Assembly (NCBI GenBank): GCA_003045895.1
Contig: PZPC01000005.1
Span: forward strand, 62,001 to 126,000
Direction: 5' to 3'
Origin: Bacteroidota bacterium
GTDB lineage: Bacteria > Bacteroidota > Bacteroidia > Chitinophagales > Saprospiraceae
Length of the DNA stretch: 64,000 nucleotides
The stretch's first letter is position 1. Each line of letters begins with the position of its first letter. This document shows positions 16,616-25,117 of this stretch, in pieces. The notes beneath the pieces were generated by a model. That model saw nothing but the letters and a program-made list of their open reading frames with translations, ran no database searches and was not told where the DNA came from. Both the position numbers and the translations under genes were made by a program.

Positions 16616-18343
16616 ATGAAAGCAACTGCCCCTCCGCGATTGAAGCGTAGGACTTATCTTCCCTCCAGGTTCCGACTTACTGTTTGGGATCAGCTTGCGC
16701 CTTTTTTCGAAGAATTACGCCAGCGTGAACTAAGTACCCTCAAGGAACTAGAAGAATGGTTATTGGATCGCAGCGAACTAGACGCCTTCATCAGCGAGTC
16801 CTTTGCCTGGCGGTACATCAATATCTCCAGTGACAGTTCCAATGAACAAGCCCAAACCGCTTACCAACAAGCTGTTCAGGAGCTTTCTCCCAGAATTTCC
16901 GATTGTACCGACCAGCTGAACCGCAAACTGGTTGACCACCCCATGATGGCGCAGTTGGATCCTACCCAATTTGGCATTTACCTGCGCGCCGTTCAAAACC
17001 AGGTCAACCTCTTTCGGGAAGAAAATATTGCGTTGGAAACCGAGGTACAGTTGACGAGTAAAGACCATGGAAAAATCTTTTCGAAGATGACCATTGCCAT
17101 AAAAGAGGTCTATCTCACGCTGCAGAAAGCAGGTACCTTGCTGGAGGAACCTGATCGCAATTACCGGGAAGGGGTATACCACAAAATTAATCAACGCATC
17201 CTACAGGATAGCGAAGAGCTGGAAGACCTTTTTGACCAGTTGCGTATTAAGCGGCACCAAATCGCCCGCAATGCGGGGTTTGACAATTTTCGGGATTATC
17301 ATTTCCGCAAGCTAGGACGCTTCGATTACACCCCAAATGATTGCTTCGACTTCCACGACGCTATCCAGCAGGAAATTCGCTCCCTGGTGGAGCAGCTGTA
17401 TACCTACCGCAAAGAACAACTCCACCTCGACCGCTTACGCCCCTGGGATTTACACGTTGATACCAGCGGGAAAAGCCCCCTGCGACCTTTCCAGAACATG
17501 GACGATCTGGTGAATAAAGCCACCATCTGTCTGCAACGAGTGCATCCGCAATTCGGCGAAGTACTCACCAAAATGCGGGAAATGGGTCACCTCGACCTCG
17601 ATTCCCGCCCCGGCAAACGCCCGGGAGGATACACTATGCCTTTGCTGATGACAGGGGTTCCCTTCATTTTCATGAATGCCAGTCGTTCGCTTGGCGATAT
17701 GCGTACCCTCTTACACGAATGCGGACACGCGGTGCATTCCTACCTCACCCGGGACCTGCCCCTGAGTTTTACCCGCCGCGTACCTTCGGAAGTGGCCGAA
17801 CTGGCCGCCATGACGATGGAACTGCTCACTATGGACTACTGGGACGTGTTCTTCCCCGATGAAGAAGATTTGCGCAGGGCTAAAATTCATCAGTTGGAAA
17901 CCGTCCTGAAGGTACTTCCCTGGATTGCGACGATTGACAAATTCCAGCACTGGATCTATACCCATCCTGAACACAACCGGGAAGAACGCAAAGTCGTCTG
18001 GACACAACTCTTCAAGACTTTCAATTCCGACATCATCGACCACGAGGGCATCGAAGAATATGCGGCCCACCTCTGGCACAAGCAATTGCACCTCTTTGAA
18101 GTCCCTTTCTATTACATTGAATACGGAATTGCTCAACTGGGGGCCATTGCGATCTGGAAACAGTACCGCTCCCAACCCGCACAGACCGTAGAGCGCTTCC
18201 GCACGGCTTTGCGCCTGGGATATACCCGCAGCATCAGTGAAATTTACCACACCGCCGGCATTGAATTTAATTTTTCCCGCGAATACCTCCACGACCTGGG
18301 CCAATTTGTGAAGGCCGAAATCGATGCCGTCATCAACAGTTAG
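16616..18343 (+). CDS. M3 family oligoendopeptidase (PepF-like zinc metallopeptidase)
   Basis: I start at the ATG at 16616 (MKATAPPRLKRRTYLP), giving 575 residues, the normal length for this family. The zinc motif HExxH is present as 'LLHECGHAVHSY' (about residue 370), followed by the family's 'PSEVAELAAMTMELL' with the third zinc ligand Glu. 'YIEYGIAQLGAIAIW' and 'GYTRSISEIYHTAGI' are the substrate-side C-terminal motifs of oligoendopeptidase F. It has no signal peptide, so it is probably a cytosolic enzyme that finishes breakdown of imported or internal oligopeptides. It converges with the 18361-19098 gene with only 17 bases between stops. Confidence 0.9.
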   Translation: MKATAPPRLKRRTYLPSRFRLTVWDQLAPFFEELRQRELSTLKELEEWLLDRSELDAFISESFAWRYINISSDSSNEQAQTAYQQAVQELSPRISDCTDQLNRKLVDHPMMAQLDPTQFGIYLRAVQNQVNLFREENIALETEVQLTSKDHGKIFSKMTIAIKEVYLTLQKAGTLLEEPDRNYREGVYHKINQRILQDSEELEDLFDQLRIKRHQIARNAGFDNFRDYHFRKLGRFDYTPNDCFDFHDAIQQEIRSLVEQLYTYRKEQLHLDRLRPWDLHVDTSGKSPLRPFQNMDDLVNKATICLQRVHPQFGEVLTKMREMGHLDLDSRPGKRPGGYTMPLLMTGVPFIFMNASRSLGDMRTLLHECGHAVHSYLTRDLPLSFTRRVPSEVAELAAMTMELLTMDYWDVFFPDEEDLRRAKIHQLETVLKVLPWIATIDKFQHWIYTHPEHNREERKVVWTQLFKTFNSDIIDHEGIEEYAAHLWHKQLHLFEVPFYYIEYGIAQLGAIAIWKQYRSQPAQTVERFRTALRLGYTRSISEIYHTAGIEFNFSREYLHDLGQFVKAEIDAVINS

Positions 18344-18360
18344 CCCGTAATTTTGCTGGC

Positions 18361-19098
18361 TTAAAACAAGGCTTTTAACGGATTTTCAGCGTCCGTATAG
18401 GCCGGGAAACGCAGGTCGAGGATCGGTACATCAAGGATGGCGCTCTGGTGGAGCAGGGCCACCTGCGGGAGGGCACCGCCGCCGGTCCAATCTTCCCAGG
18501 TGAAGGTGAGCCCACCAACCGGAATTATACCCACCCACATTTGCCAGGCGCGCGGACGCCCGGTGGAATCCAGCAACCACAAATAGCTGTCGCCAGGGGT
18601 GACGCCGCCCGAACTGTAATGCACCAACAATGCTTCCGTTCCATCTTCCTGGATACAAATTTTCCGGGAAGTGCCCGGATCGAACACTTTCATAGGAGCA
18701 CAAAGCCAGAAGCTGTCGTTGGCAAATTTTCCCCAGGCCTCCTCCAGCCGCTTTTGCTTCTCCGCCTTGTTCTTCACCTCCTGGCCTTCCTCGTAAACCA
18801 ACCCCGTACGATCGGTGGTACGGAGCAATACCTGGTAATCACCCCACTCCACCCGGACCACCTGTTCTGCTTTATCCCACAGGTAGGTCGTTCCGGTACG
18901 GAATTTCCAGCTGACAAACCGCGTCTGATCCCAGGCTGACTTATTCACTGCTGCCTCCATTTTTCGCGCCAGGGCATCCGCTTCCGGGCCTGCTTTTCCA
19001 CTTGTTGGCAAAGGCTGATGAGCAATATATCCCGCTATTACAGCAGTTAAAACAACTATTACGACTATTAGTCCAATATATTTAAACAATTTAATCAT
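18361..19098 (-). CDS. Membrane-anchored hypothetical protein
   Basis: This 245-residue protein has an N-terminal signal-anchor (YIGLIVVIVVLTAVIAGYIAH), so the rest should face the periplasm. The body is mostly beta-rich, with many Trp ('VSWKFRTGTTYLWDKAEQVVRVEWGDY', 'LTFTWEDW'), reminiscent of lipoprotein-localisation-type half-barrels, but I cannot name a family with confidence. It is flanked by a long AT-rich spacer upstream. Coding status is firm from length and composition; function unknown. Confidence 0.75.
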   Translation of the reverse strand: MIKLFKYIGLIVVIVVLTAVIAGYIAHQPLPTSGKAGPEADALARKMEAAVNKSAWDQTRFVSWKFRTGTTYLWDKAEQVVRVEWGDYQVLLRTTDRTGLVYEEGQEVKNKAEKQKRLEEAWGKFANDSFWLCAPMKVFDPGTSRKICIQEDGTEALLVHYSSGGVTPGDSYLWLLDSTGRPRAWQMWVGIIPVGGLTFTWEDWTGGGALPQVALLHQSAILDVPILDLRFPAYTDAENPLKALF

Positions 19099-19383
19099 TT
19101 TACTCTATTTTTGAGCGGCAAAAAAATAGCCCGCGTGGACTAGTCCTGATCAATATTTATCCCTTTAAGTGGGTAAAGAAAGCTGTTTTTTAAAAAAAAC
19201 CTTTCTTTAACTTTATATTATTTATCTTTATACATCTTTTTCGACTTTTTCGCGTTTTATAGTGATAAAATGTTATTTTGGGCACACAAACGGATACAAT
19301 AGCTAAAAATATACTTTTGAATATTAATTCCATTTGTCGTTGATTTTGCAATTTTTTTTTGGCTCGAACTTGTTTTTATCTTG
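19099..19383. other. AT-rich spacer upstream of the candidate small RNA
   Basis: About 285 bases with long A and T runs and no ORF of note. It separates the 19098 (-) gene from the small-RNA locus. A TTTG at 19358-19361 may be the -33 element of the RNA promoter. Confidence 0.5.
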
Positions 19384-19391
19384 TATCTTTG
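19384..19391 (+). promoter_or_regulatory. Candidate -7 box of the small RNA
   Basis: TATCTTTG fits TAnnTTTG exactly. A TTTG lies 22 bases upstream (19358-19361), close to the expected -33 spacing. Confidence 0.55.
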
Positions 19392-19397
19392 TGAACA

Positions 19398-19531
19398 CGT
19401 TCAAATTGAGTCTGCGCAATCTAATAGAATCAAGTTGATTCTTAAAAATATAAGGCTTTCGAGCCGCAAGACGTTAATAGGGTTTTAGGTGTTTATTTTG
19501 GGATCGGTACTATGTACCGATCTTTTTTTTT
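19398..19531 (+). ncRNA. Candidate small structured RNA (~135 nt), unassigned
   Basis: A promoter-like box at 19384-19391 and a perfect terminator at 19502-19531 bracket ~135 bases without an ORF. The predicted fold has two hairpins, GAATCA-agt-TGATTC (19427-19441) and GGCU-UUCG-AGCC (19454-19465). A partly paired outer stem joins GUCUGCG (19410-19416) with CGCAAGAC (19465-19472). No protein gene starts downstream on this strand; the next gene is convergent. It could belong to a known Bacteroidota RNA class (for example 6S-Flavo or Flavo-1). I cannot match it by eye. Confidence 0.55.
19502..19531 (+). terminator. Terminator of the candidate small RNA
   Basis: GATCGGTAC-tat-GTACCGATC, a perfect 9 bp stem, is followed by nine T residues. 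Confidence 0.88.
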
Positions 19532-19599
19532 GTCCTATCCGACCACTAATCTGATTCCGGTAGCATAAGCCCAGCCCAACCCAGCCAAGCCTGGCTGGC

Positions 19600-21021
19600 T
19601 TAGTAGGTGATGCGAACCAGTTTGAGGCGGTTCTTCCGCTCGCTGGGCACCACCAGGGTATTGGCTCCTGTTTGTACGGCGCTGCGAAAGCGGAGGCGGA
19701 GGTCGAGGTTAACCGTACTGAACAGGCTATTGCGGTCGTATTCGCCCAGGCCGTTGATCACGTATTCACTGACGGTATTTTCAACCCGGACTTCATCGTT
19801 GAAGAGAAACCGCAGGCGACCTGGCGTTTCAAAGAGGAAATAGCTGGAGAACATGCCGCCGTCGTCCTGGCTGTACTGTTTTTTGTGCATGATGGTCTGC
19901 CAGTGGAGTAGTCCGTCGGGGTGGATAGAGAGAACAAACACTTCTTCGAAGTAATAATCGACGAGATTGCGAATCCCATCATCGTAATAGACCCGGGTAG
20001 CCGTACCAGTACGCCGTTGAATTTCCCGGCTGCGTTCTCCCACGAGCAGCACGCCACCATCCCGGCGGAGCACAATTTCATTTACCCGGGCATCGTTCAG
20101 GCCCTTGCCTTCGCGGTAATCTTTTGTCTGCAGGTTGAGTAAAAACGCTTCCTCAAAACGCGTATAGGCGACAAAGGGCACATTGGCGGCGGCATAAGGT
20201 TGGTAGCGGAGGTAGAAATAGCCCATTACCCGCTCGGGATTGTCTTCGGCGAAGAGGCCCGCAGCTACCAGTTGGTTATTGAGGTTATCGGCTTCAAAGT
20301 GCATATCGTAGATGAGCCGGCCTTCGAGTGCGATATTTTTCGCGACGGGTTCTCCGTTGCCATTGTAGGAATAAACCTGGAAGTAGGCTTGCTTGTTGCG
20401 GGAGCGAAAATTGTCTTTCTCCAGGATGAAGGAAGCCTCTCCCCGGTTATCGACCACCGCCTGGGCAAAATCCCGGCCGTAGAGGAAGTCCTCGGGGGCA
20501 ATATTGCGCTCCCAGAGCAAGGATTGAGTGGGGAGATCAAAAACAAAAGCGTGGATGATGTCCTGGTTCTCCAGGTAGTAGAGCAATAGCTTGGAACGAT
20601 CTTCGGAGCGAACCAATTCGAAGCGGGGGGTAAAAAACAGGTAACCCAGGTTGACCAACAGGGAAGAATCCACCAGGTTGGCGGCCGGATCGTAGCGATG
20701 GGCCTTGATGAGGGTATTGCCCTTTTCCCGGAAGGAATAGATGAGGGTGAAGTCTTCCTGGGTAGGTAAAAGGCCCAACACTTTGGGTAGACGGCGGTCC
20801 AGGACCAGCTCTTTGGTCCAGCTTTCGCGCATCTGCGGGTTGAAAGCCGTGATCTTGAATTCCGTTTTGGAGTCGCGAAACAGGAGGATATGGTTGCCCA
20901 AATTACCAATCACATCATAGTTCACATCAGCATTCAAGGGGATTTCTTCCGAAACGGTTAATATTTGAGCAGGAGCCAAACAGCTATAGAGGAGCGCAAA
21001 CAGGAACAGGAATTTTTTCAT
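19600..21021 (-). CDS. Secreted hypothetical protein, beta-propeller-like
   Basis: A 473-residue protein with a clear signal peptide (MKKFLFLFALLYSCLAPAQ). The mature part is a regular series of beta-strands with phrases such as 'HILLFRDSKTEFKITAFN' and 'GVLLVGERSREIQRR', suggesting a beta-propeller of quinoprotein or kelch type. There is no T9SS sorting domain, so it is likely periplasmic. I know of no experimentally named family; similar proteins appear in Saprospiria. It stands alone, convergent with the small RNA. Confidence 0.8.
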   Translation of the reverse strand: MKKFLFLFALLYSCLAPAQILTVSEEIPLNADVNYDVIGNLGNHILLFRDSKTEFKITAFNPQMRESWTKELVLDRRLPKVLGLLPTQEDFTLIYSFREKGNTLIKAHRYDPAANLVDSSLLVNLGYLFFTPRFELVRSEDRSKLLLYYLENQDIIHAFVFDLPTQSLLWERNIAPEDFLYGRDFAQAVVDNRGEASFILEKDNFRSRNKQAYFQVYSYNGNGEPVAKNIALEGRLIYDMHFEADNLNNQLVAAGLFAEDNPERVMGYFYLRYQPYAAANVPFVAYTRFEEAFLLNLQTKDYREGKGLNDARVNEIVLRRDGGVLLVGERSREIQRRTGTATRVYYDDGIRNLVDYYFEEVFVLSIHPDGLLHWQTIMHKKQYSQDDGGMFSSYFLFETPGRLRFLFNDEVRVENTVSEYVINGLGEYDRNSLFSTVNLDLRLRFRSAVQTGANTLVVPSERKNRLKLVRITY

Positions 21022-21215
21022 AGTTGTTATTCAAATTACGGCACGAGGTAGCCGTAGCAATACCAAGTGGACAGAAAAGCGGATATCTGTACGGAAATTA
21101 GCAAAAAAGCTACTATTTTAACGTCTAACCAGCAAATTTAGTTCTCGGGCAAAAGCCCCGGGCTCCACTAGCGGCTAATGGGAAGTATTATGTCTTTAAA
21201 TTATAAATTTCATTT

Positions 21216-21223
21216 TACCTTTG
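21216..21223 (+). promoter_or_regulatory. Candidate -7 box for trmB
   Basis: TACCTTTG (TAnnTTTG) lies 27 bases before the ATG at 21251. Confidence 0.45.
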
Positions 21224-21250
21224 CGGCCTTTAACCAATCGGTCTGCCAGC

Positions 21251-21940
21251 ATGAAGAAGCGGAATAAGCTCCAAAAATTTGCCGACATCCAGCGTTTTCC
21301 CAACGTCTATGAGAATTTCCACCACGACCAGCCCCAGCTGCTCGGGGAAGGCGGGGAACCCGTTAGCTTGCGCGGGGAATGGAGCGGGGAACATTTTCGG
21401 AACAACCAGCCCATTACCCTGGAACTGGCCTGCGGGCGGGGCGAGTACACCCTGGCGCTGGCTACGCGCTTTCCCGAGCGCAACTTCATTGGGGTCGACG
21501 TAAAGGGCGCGCGCATCTGGAAAGGTGCCCGCCTGGCCCTGGAGCAGCACCTGACCAACGCCGCCTTCCTGCGCACGCGGATCGAACAGCTGGCGCATTT
21601 CTTCACCCCGGGAGAAGTGGACGAAATCTGGATCACCTTCCCCGATCCTTTCCTCAAAAGCGGCAAAGACAACCGCCGCCTGACGAGCCCGCGTTTTCTC
21701 GATGAGTTTCGCAAGATCATGAATCCCGGCGGCGTGATTCACCTCAAGACCGACTCCCCCGAGCTCTACGCCTACACCCTGCGGGTGATGAGAACCTACG
21801 AACACGCCCAGTTGGAATTCCACCAGGACGACATCTACAGCCAGCCCCTGGCCATGCCCGAGCTGGCTTTCCACACCTACTACGAGCAGATGCACCTGCT
21901 CGAGGGCAAGACCATCAAGTACGTCCGAATCCGGATTTAG
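21251..21940 (+). CDS. trmB: tRNA (guanine-N7)-methyltransferase
   Basis: The ATG at 21251 (MKKRNKLQKFADIQRFPNV) is preferred; the ORF-track start would overlap the promoter box. The 229-residue protein has the TrmB signatures: SAM-binding 'TLELACGRGEYTLALA', 'NFIGVDVKGARIWKGA', the 'DEIWITFPDPFLKSGKDNRRLT' motif (family PDPWxKxxHxKRR), and 'GGVIHLKTDSPELYAYTL'. TrmB methylates G46 in the variable loop of tRNAs. In the PDP motif Phe-Leu replaces the more common Trp-Pro, and KDNRRL replaces HxKRR, as in Bacteroidota TrmB. It is a single-gene unit. Confidence 0.93.
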   Translation: MKKRNKLQKFADIQRFPNVYENFHHDQPQLLGEGGEPVSLRGEWSGEHFRNNQPITLELACGRGEYTLALATRFPERNFIGVDVKGARIWKGARLALEQHLTNAAFLRTRIEQLAHFFTPGEVDEIWITFPDPFLKSGKDNRRLTSPRFLDEFRKIMNPGGVIHLKTDSPELYAYTLRVMRTYEHAQLEFHQDDIYSQPLAMPELAFHTYYEQMHLLEGKTIKYVRIRI

Positions 21941-22021
21941 CAGGCCCCCGGACGAGGGATAGGAGCGGTAGCCCGACGCAGGAGGGCTAAGAGCGTATAG
22001 CCCGGTGGCCCCGCCAGAGCG

Positions 22022-22085
22022 GGGACACGGCCCCTATCGGGACACGGCCCCTATCGGGACATCGTCCCTATCGGGACATCGTCCC
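22022..22085. repeat. 17 bp tandem repeat, 3.8 copies
   Basis: Two copies of GGGACACGGCCCCTATC, one of GGGACATCGTCCCTATC and a partial fourth. Each unit contains a small palindrome (GGGAC..GTCCC in the later units). Confidence 0.85.
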
Positions 22086-22097
22086 AAAAGAAATCCC

Positions 22098-22128
22098 GAA
22101 CTTTGGACGGTACCAAAATTCGGGATGA
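22098..22128. terminator. Imperfect hairpin downstream of the 22161 gene
   Basis: CCCGAACTTTGG..CCAAAATTCGGG forms a 12 bp stem with one mismatch between the convergent trmB and T9SS genes. It may act as a terminator for either strand, although no long T-run follows. Confidence 0.45.
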
Positions 22129-22160
22129 CTGTTATTTTGTGCTGGCTCTTCAGCAAATTT

Positions 22161-22832
22161 TTAAAGCTTATTCATCAGTTTGGTCACCAGTTGCTGGGCG
22201 TCGCGGTCGACCAGGCGCACCAGGTAAGTGCCCCGGGGCAGGTCGGAGATGTCGTACCACTGGCCATCGCCGTAGGTAAACGACCGCACCTGGCGGCCGG
22301 TGAGGCTGTACACCTGTACCGAAGCGATCTGCTTGTTCCCTTTCACGGAGAACAGGCCATTGGAAGGGTTGGGGTATACTTTAATCGTTTGGGGTGCCAC
22401 CTGGCGGGTACTGCTGGGCGTCGTATTGAAGTAGTACAAGTTAGACACCGACAGGGTGGTATCGGCCATATCCTGTACCGTCATTTCTACAACCGCCATT
22501 CCCTCCACGCCATTGGGATAAGCGTGCACATCCATCCGGCCAGCTTCACCGGGAGCCAGGACAAAATCCTCCGTACCTACCGGTGGTCCGTAGCAAAGGG
22601 TCTTATCACAGATCGCGATGTTCCACTGGGATGTTTTCTCGATGATATTGCGGGTCCAGCGAATCTGGCGTTGGGTAGCTGCGGTATTGGTGACCTCCGA
22701 GGCGGCAACGCCTTCAAAAGCATTTCCCGCCAATTGGCTGACAATGACGGGGCTGACGTTGAATTCCAATTGCTGGGCAAAAAGACCATTGCCCAGCAAC
22801 AAGACCAAAAATGGGAGTATATGTTGCTTCAT
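22161..22832 (-). CDS. Small T9SS-sorted secreted protein
   Basis: This 223-residue protein has a signal peptide (MKQHILPFLVLLLGNGLFAQ). A beta-sandwich of about 120 residues follows, containing a CDKTLC pair that may form a disulfide, and then a type A T9SS sorting domain from 'TIKVYPNPSNGLF' to 'LVTKLMNKL'. The middle resembles Ig-like secreted domains ('SEVTNTAATQRQIRWTRNI'). It should be exported through T9SS and surface-bound or released. A candidate -7 box is 32 bases upstream. Confidence 0.85.
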   Translation of the reverse strand: MKQHILPFLVLLLGNGLFAQQLEFNVSPVIVSQLAGNAFEGVAASEVTNTAATQRQIRWTRNIIEKTSQWNIAICDKTLCYGPPVGTEDFVLAPGEAGRMDVHAYPNGVEGMAVVEMTVQDMADTTLSVSNLYYFNTTPSSTRQVAPQTIKVYPNPSNGLFSVKGNKQIASVQVYSLTGRQVRSFTYGDGQWYDISDLPRGTYLVRLVDRDAQQLVTKLMNKL

Positions 22833-22863
22833 GAATCGTTTTTTAAAAAAAAATTAATAATTG

Positions 22864-22871
22864 CAAAAATA
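22864..22871 (-). promoter_or_regulatory. Candidate -7 box for the 22161-22832 gene
   Basis: TATTTTTG on the minus strand fits TAnnTTTG, 32 bases before the start codon. Confidence 0.4.
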
Positions 22872-22889
22872 GGTTAATTCCAACGATCT

Positions 22890-22932
22890 GCAAAAACAAA
22901 GACCCGTCCCGTCGGTTGGCAGACGGGACGGG
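22890..22932 (-). terminator. Terminator of the 22991-24754 gene
   Basis: CCCGTCCCGTC / GACGGGACGGG is a perfect 11 bp stem with an 8-base loop. On the minus strand it is followed by TCTTTGTTTTT. Confidence 0.8.
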
Positions 22933-22990
22933 TTGGCTTACCAGCTTTTATCTCCGGTTTTAAAACCTGGATAAAGCGCCGTAATTAATT

Positions 22991-24754
22991 TTAGAAACGG
23001 TTAGCTACGATTACTTTTTGGGTACCGGAAACCTGGCCCGCCACGACGTTGATCAGATAGAAACCAGCACTTAAACCCGCCATATCGATGCGCACGTCGT
23101 GCGTGCCGGCGGCGAGTTTACCCAGCTGTTGGCTGCGTACCATTTGTCCGAGGTTGTTGATTACGGCCACCGAAGTAACTTCGCTGCTCGCCAGGGTAAA
23201 GCTCAGTTGGGCACGATCGACAATCGGGTTGGGAGCCACCGAAAATTTGGCGGTAAATTCCTGATCAGCTACATTTACCACTGGCGCGCTGGCTTCCAGG
23301 GGGCTGTCTTCGCGGGCCGAAAATTCGCCCGATCCGGAAAACATGACATTGTCTTCATTGTCTCGGACGGTATAACGACCTGCTCCGAATCCACAGCAAA
23401 TTCCGTCACCATAGTAATCGGTAATGGTAAACGTATAGCACCCCGCAGTGGGCAATGGGATTTCGGCTACAATCGTTTGGTTATTGCCGTAGGATCCGGC
23501 GTTAGCTGGGGGCGCCCCTGTTCCTCTGCCGATATTGTTCATACCGACTCCGGTATTGCCACCAGAAGCGACCACGTTGCCCTGGTCGTCGGTGACCTGC
23601 CAGTACGTTTCGTTGGCGTAGTTGTCCGTTACCAGGGTCAATTCTGCTGTGTTGGTAGACAAAGGAGCAGCTTCCAGGGCCACTTCCAGGGCACTGTCAT
23701 CAACGTTTTCATCTTCCATCCCGTTGGGGTTGGTGATCCGAACCTGAAGGATACTACCCTCGGGTGGGGAAACAAAAGAGATCGGGTCCAGGGTCACCTG
23801 GGTAGCAGCTAGGGTAGACAAGCTACCCGTCCAGTTGACGGTTTGTTCCTCGCCGCCATTCACACTGTAGATGATATCGGCGGAAACCAGGTCTTCATTA
23901 CCCCCATTCTGTAGTTTGAAAGTGGGTGCAATAGTCTGCTCACCAGCACAAAAAGACGTGGGTAAACCAGCTGTCGTCACCGCGATACCATTGTGGGTGT
24001 AATCGGTCGTAATCGCTATGTCCGTTACCTTGGTTGCCTGGTGGACGAACTTGTTGGTGTCATTCTGAACCCAGGCAATCACTTCCAGTGCATCAAAATT
24101 ATAGATATTGGTCGTGCCTAGCGCTAGGGTTTCGTTAATTTCAAACACATCGCCAATCGCCCAACTGTTGGCCAGGTCGATACCGCCTGCGCCACCAATA
24201 AAGCGCTTGAATACGTGGTGGTATTCCGTTTCGCCGTTGGTGCCACCAGGAGCATCTTCAATGGTGATCAAATCTTCTACCAACGCGATCCGCAGCTTGA
24301 AATTGCCGGTGGCAGCCAGCACTGCTTCCACGTTACCCCCTACCTGCAGGACACCGTTGACCACCTCGGCGGTGAGGGTCATGCTAAAATCTGCAGCATT
24401 GGCGGTCACGTTATTGATCTGATTCTGCGTAAAAGATTGGCCAGATGGGGATCCCTGCACCACAATGGTTGGTGCACCCGTAATGCCATAGTAGGATACC
24501 CGGCTGGCCACTTCCGTGGGATTATCCAGGTTCATTACGTCGTAGCCCGGCCAGGATACCTGGTACGCCATGAAAATAGTCGTGCTTGGATTGGCATTCA
24601 CCAGATTCTGGAAAGCAGGATTCTGGGAAAAACACGGTGGGCAGGAAGCCTGGGTAGCCTCCTCTACCAGTACCATTCTGGGTGTCTGGGCAGCGAGTTG
24701 GCTGATCGCCATTACGACCAGAAGTACAAGTAAATTTGTAGACAGTTTTTTCAT
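22991..24754 (-). CDS. Omp28-like secreted protein with CxxC motif and T9SS sorting domain
   Basis: A 587-residue protein. A signal peptide (MKKLSTNLLVLLVVMAISQLAAQ) is followed by an Omp28/thioredoxin-like domain with 'TQASCPPCFSQNPAF' (CPPC) and a cis-Pro-type 'GITGAPTIVV' loop near residue 95. Omp28-type beta domains follow. Near 400-470 a segment has 'CYTFTITDYYGDGICCGFGAG', a Ca/Cys-rich motif common in secreted Bacteroidota proteins. The C-terminus is a type A sorting domain ('FSVAPNPIVDRAQ'...). It is closely related in domain order to its upstream neighbour at 25118-27133. The CxxC suggests a surface disulfide role (inference). Confidence 0.87.
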   Translation of the reverse strand: MKKLSTNLLVLLVVMAISQLAAQTPRMVLVEEATQASCPPCFSQNPAFQNLVNANPSTTIFMAYQVSWPGYDVMNLDNPTEVASRVSYYGITGAPTIVVQGSPSGQSFTQNQINNVTANAADFSMTLTAEVVNGVLQVGGNVEAVLAATGNFKLRIALVEDLITIEDAPGGTNGETEYHHVFKRFIGGAGGIDLANSWAIGDVFEINETLALGTTNIYNFDALEVIAWVQNDTNKFVHQATKVTDIAITTDYTHNGIAVTTAGLPTSFCAGEQTIAPTFKLQNGGNEDLVSADIIYSVNGGEEQTVNWTGSLSTLAATQVTLDPISFVSPPEGSILQVRITNPNGMEDENVDDSALEVALEAAPLSTNTAELTLVTDNYANETYWQVTDDQGNVVASGGNTGVGMNNIGRGTGAPPANAGSYGNNQTIVAEIPLPTAGCYTFTITDYYGDGICCGFGAGRYTVRDNEDNVMFSGSGEFSAREDSPLEASAPVVNVADQEFTAKFSVAPNPIVDRAQLSFTLASSEVTSVAVINNLGQMVRSQQLGKLAAGTHDVRIDMAGLSAGFYLINVVAGQVSGTQKVIVANRF

Positions 24755-24838
24755 AAAAATCAGTTCATTTAAAGTTAAGAAAACGATATCTATCCAAACC
24801 TGAGAAAATCTTGTATAGATATTTACTCAATATTTCGC

Positions 24839-24846
24839 CAAAGATA
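24839..24846 (-). promoter_or_regulatory. Candidate -7 box for the 22991-24754 gene
   Basis: TATCTTTG on the minus strand, about 85 bases upstream of the start. The 363-base spacer around it holds this box and the terminator of the gene before; I see nothing else firm in it. Confidence 0.42.
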
Positions 24847-25037
24847 TGATTCTTAAAATTTTAAATTAAACCTATTCTGCAATGACGCTGACAATTGACC
24901 ATCCCCGCCTGATATCCAAACAACCTATGGCAATCTTCTTTTCCAAACCAGCCTTTTTCTTCCATACTACCGCGGTGTGACCCAGGGCCAGTCACGCTGA
25001 TTGACCGCGCATAGCCCCCGCTATGGCCCCAAAAGCA

Positions 25038-25076
25038 ACAAACCCGCTCCCTTGGTCATCAAGGAAACGGGTTTGT
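25038..25076 (-). terminator. Terminator of the 25118-27133 gene
   Basis: ACAAACCCG pairs with CGGGTTTGT, enclosing a CCTTG/CAAGG inner stem. T-rich sequence (GTTGCTTTTGG) follows on the minus strand. Confidence 0.7.
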
Positions 25077-25117
25077 TTGTGCGCTTCAGGCGCAATTAAA
25101 AAGCCTTGCTCAGGCTA

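Noticed and set aside
19398-19531. Possible tRNA in the small-RNA locus ('gttcaaatt' looks like a T-loop)
   Set aside because: No acceptor stem, D-arm or CCA context; the fold is a different multi-hairpin structure with a terminator.
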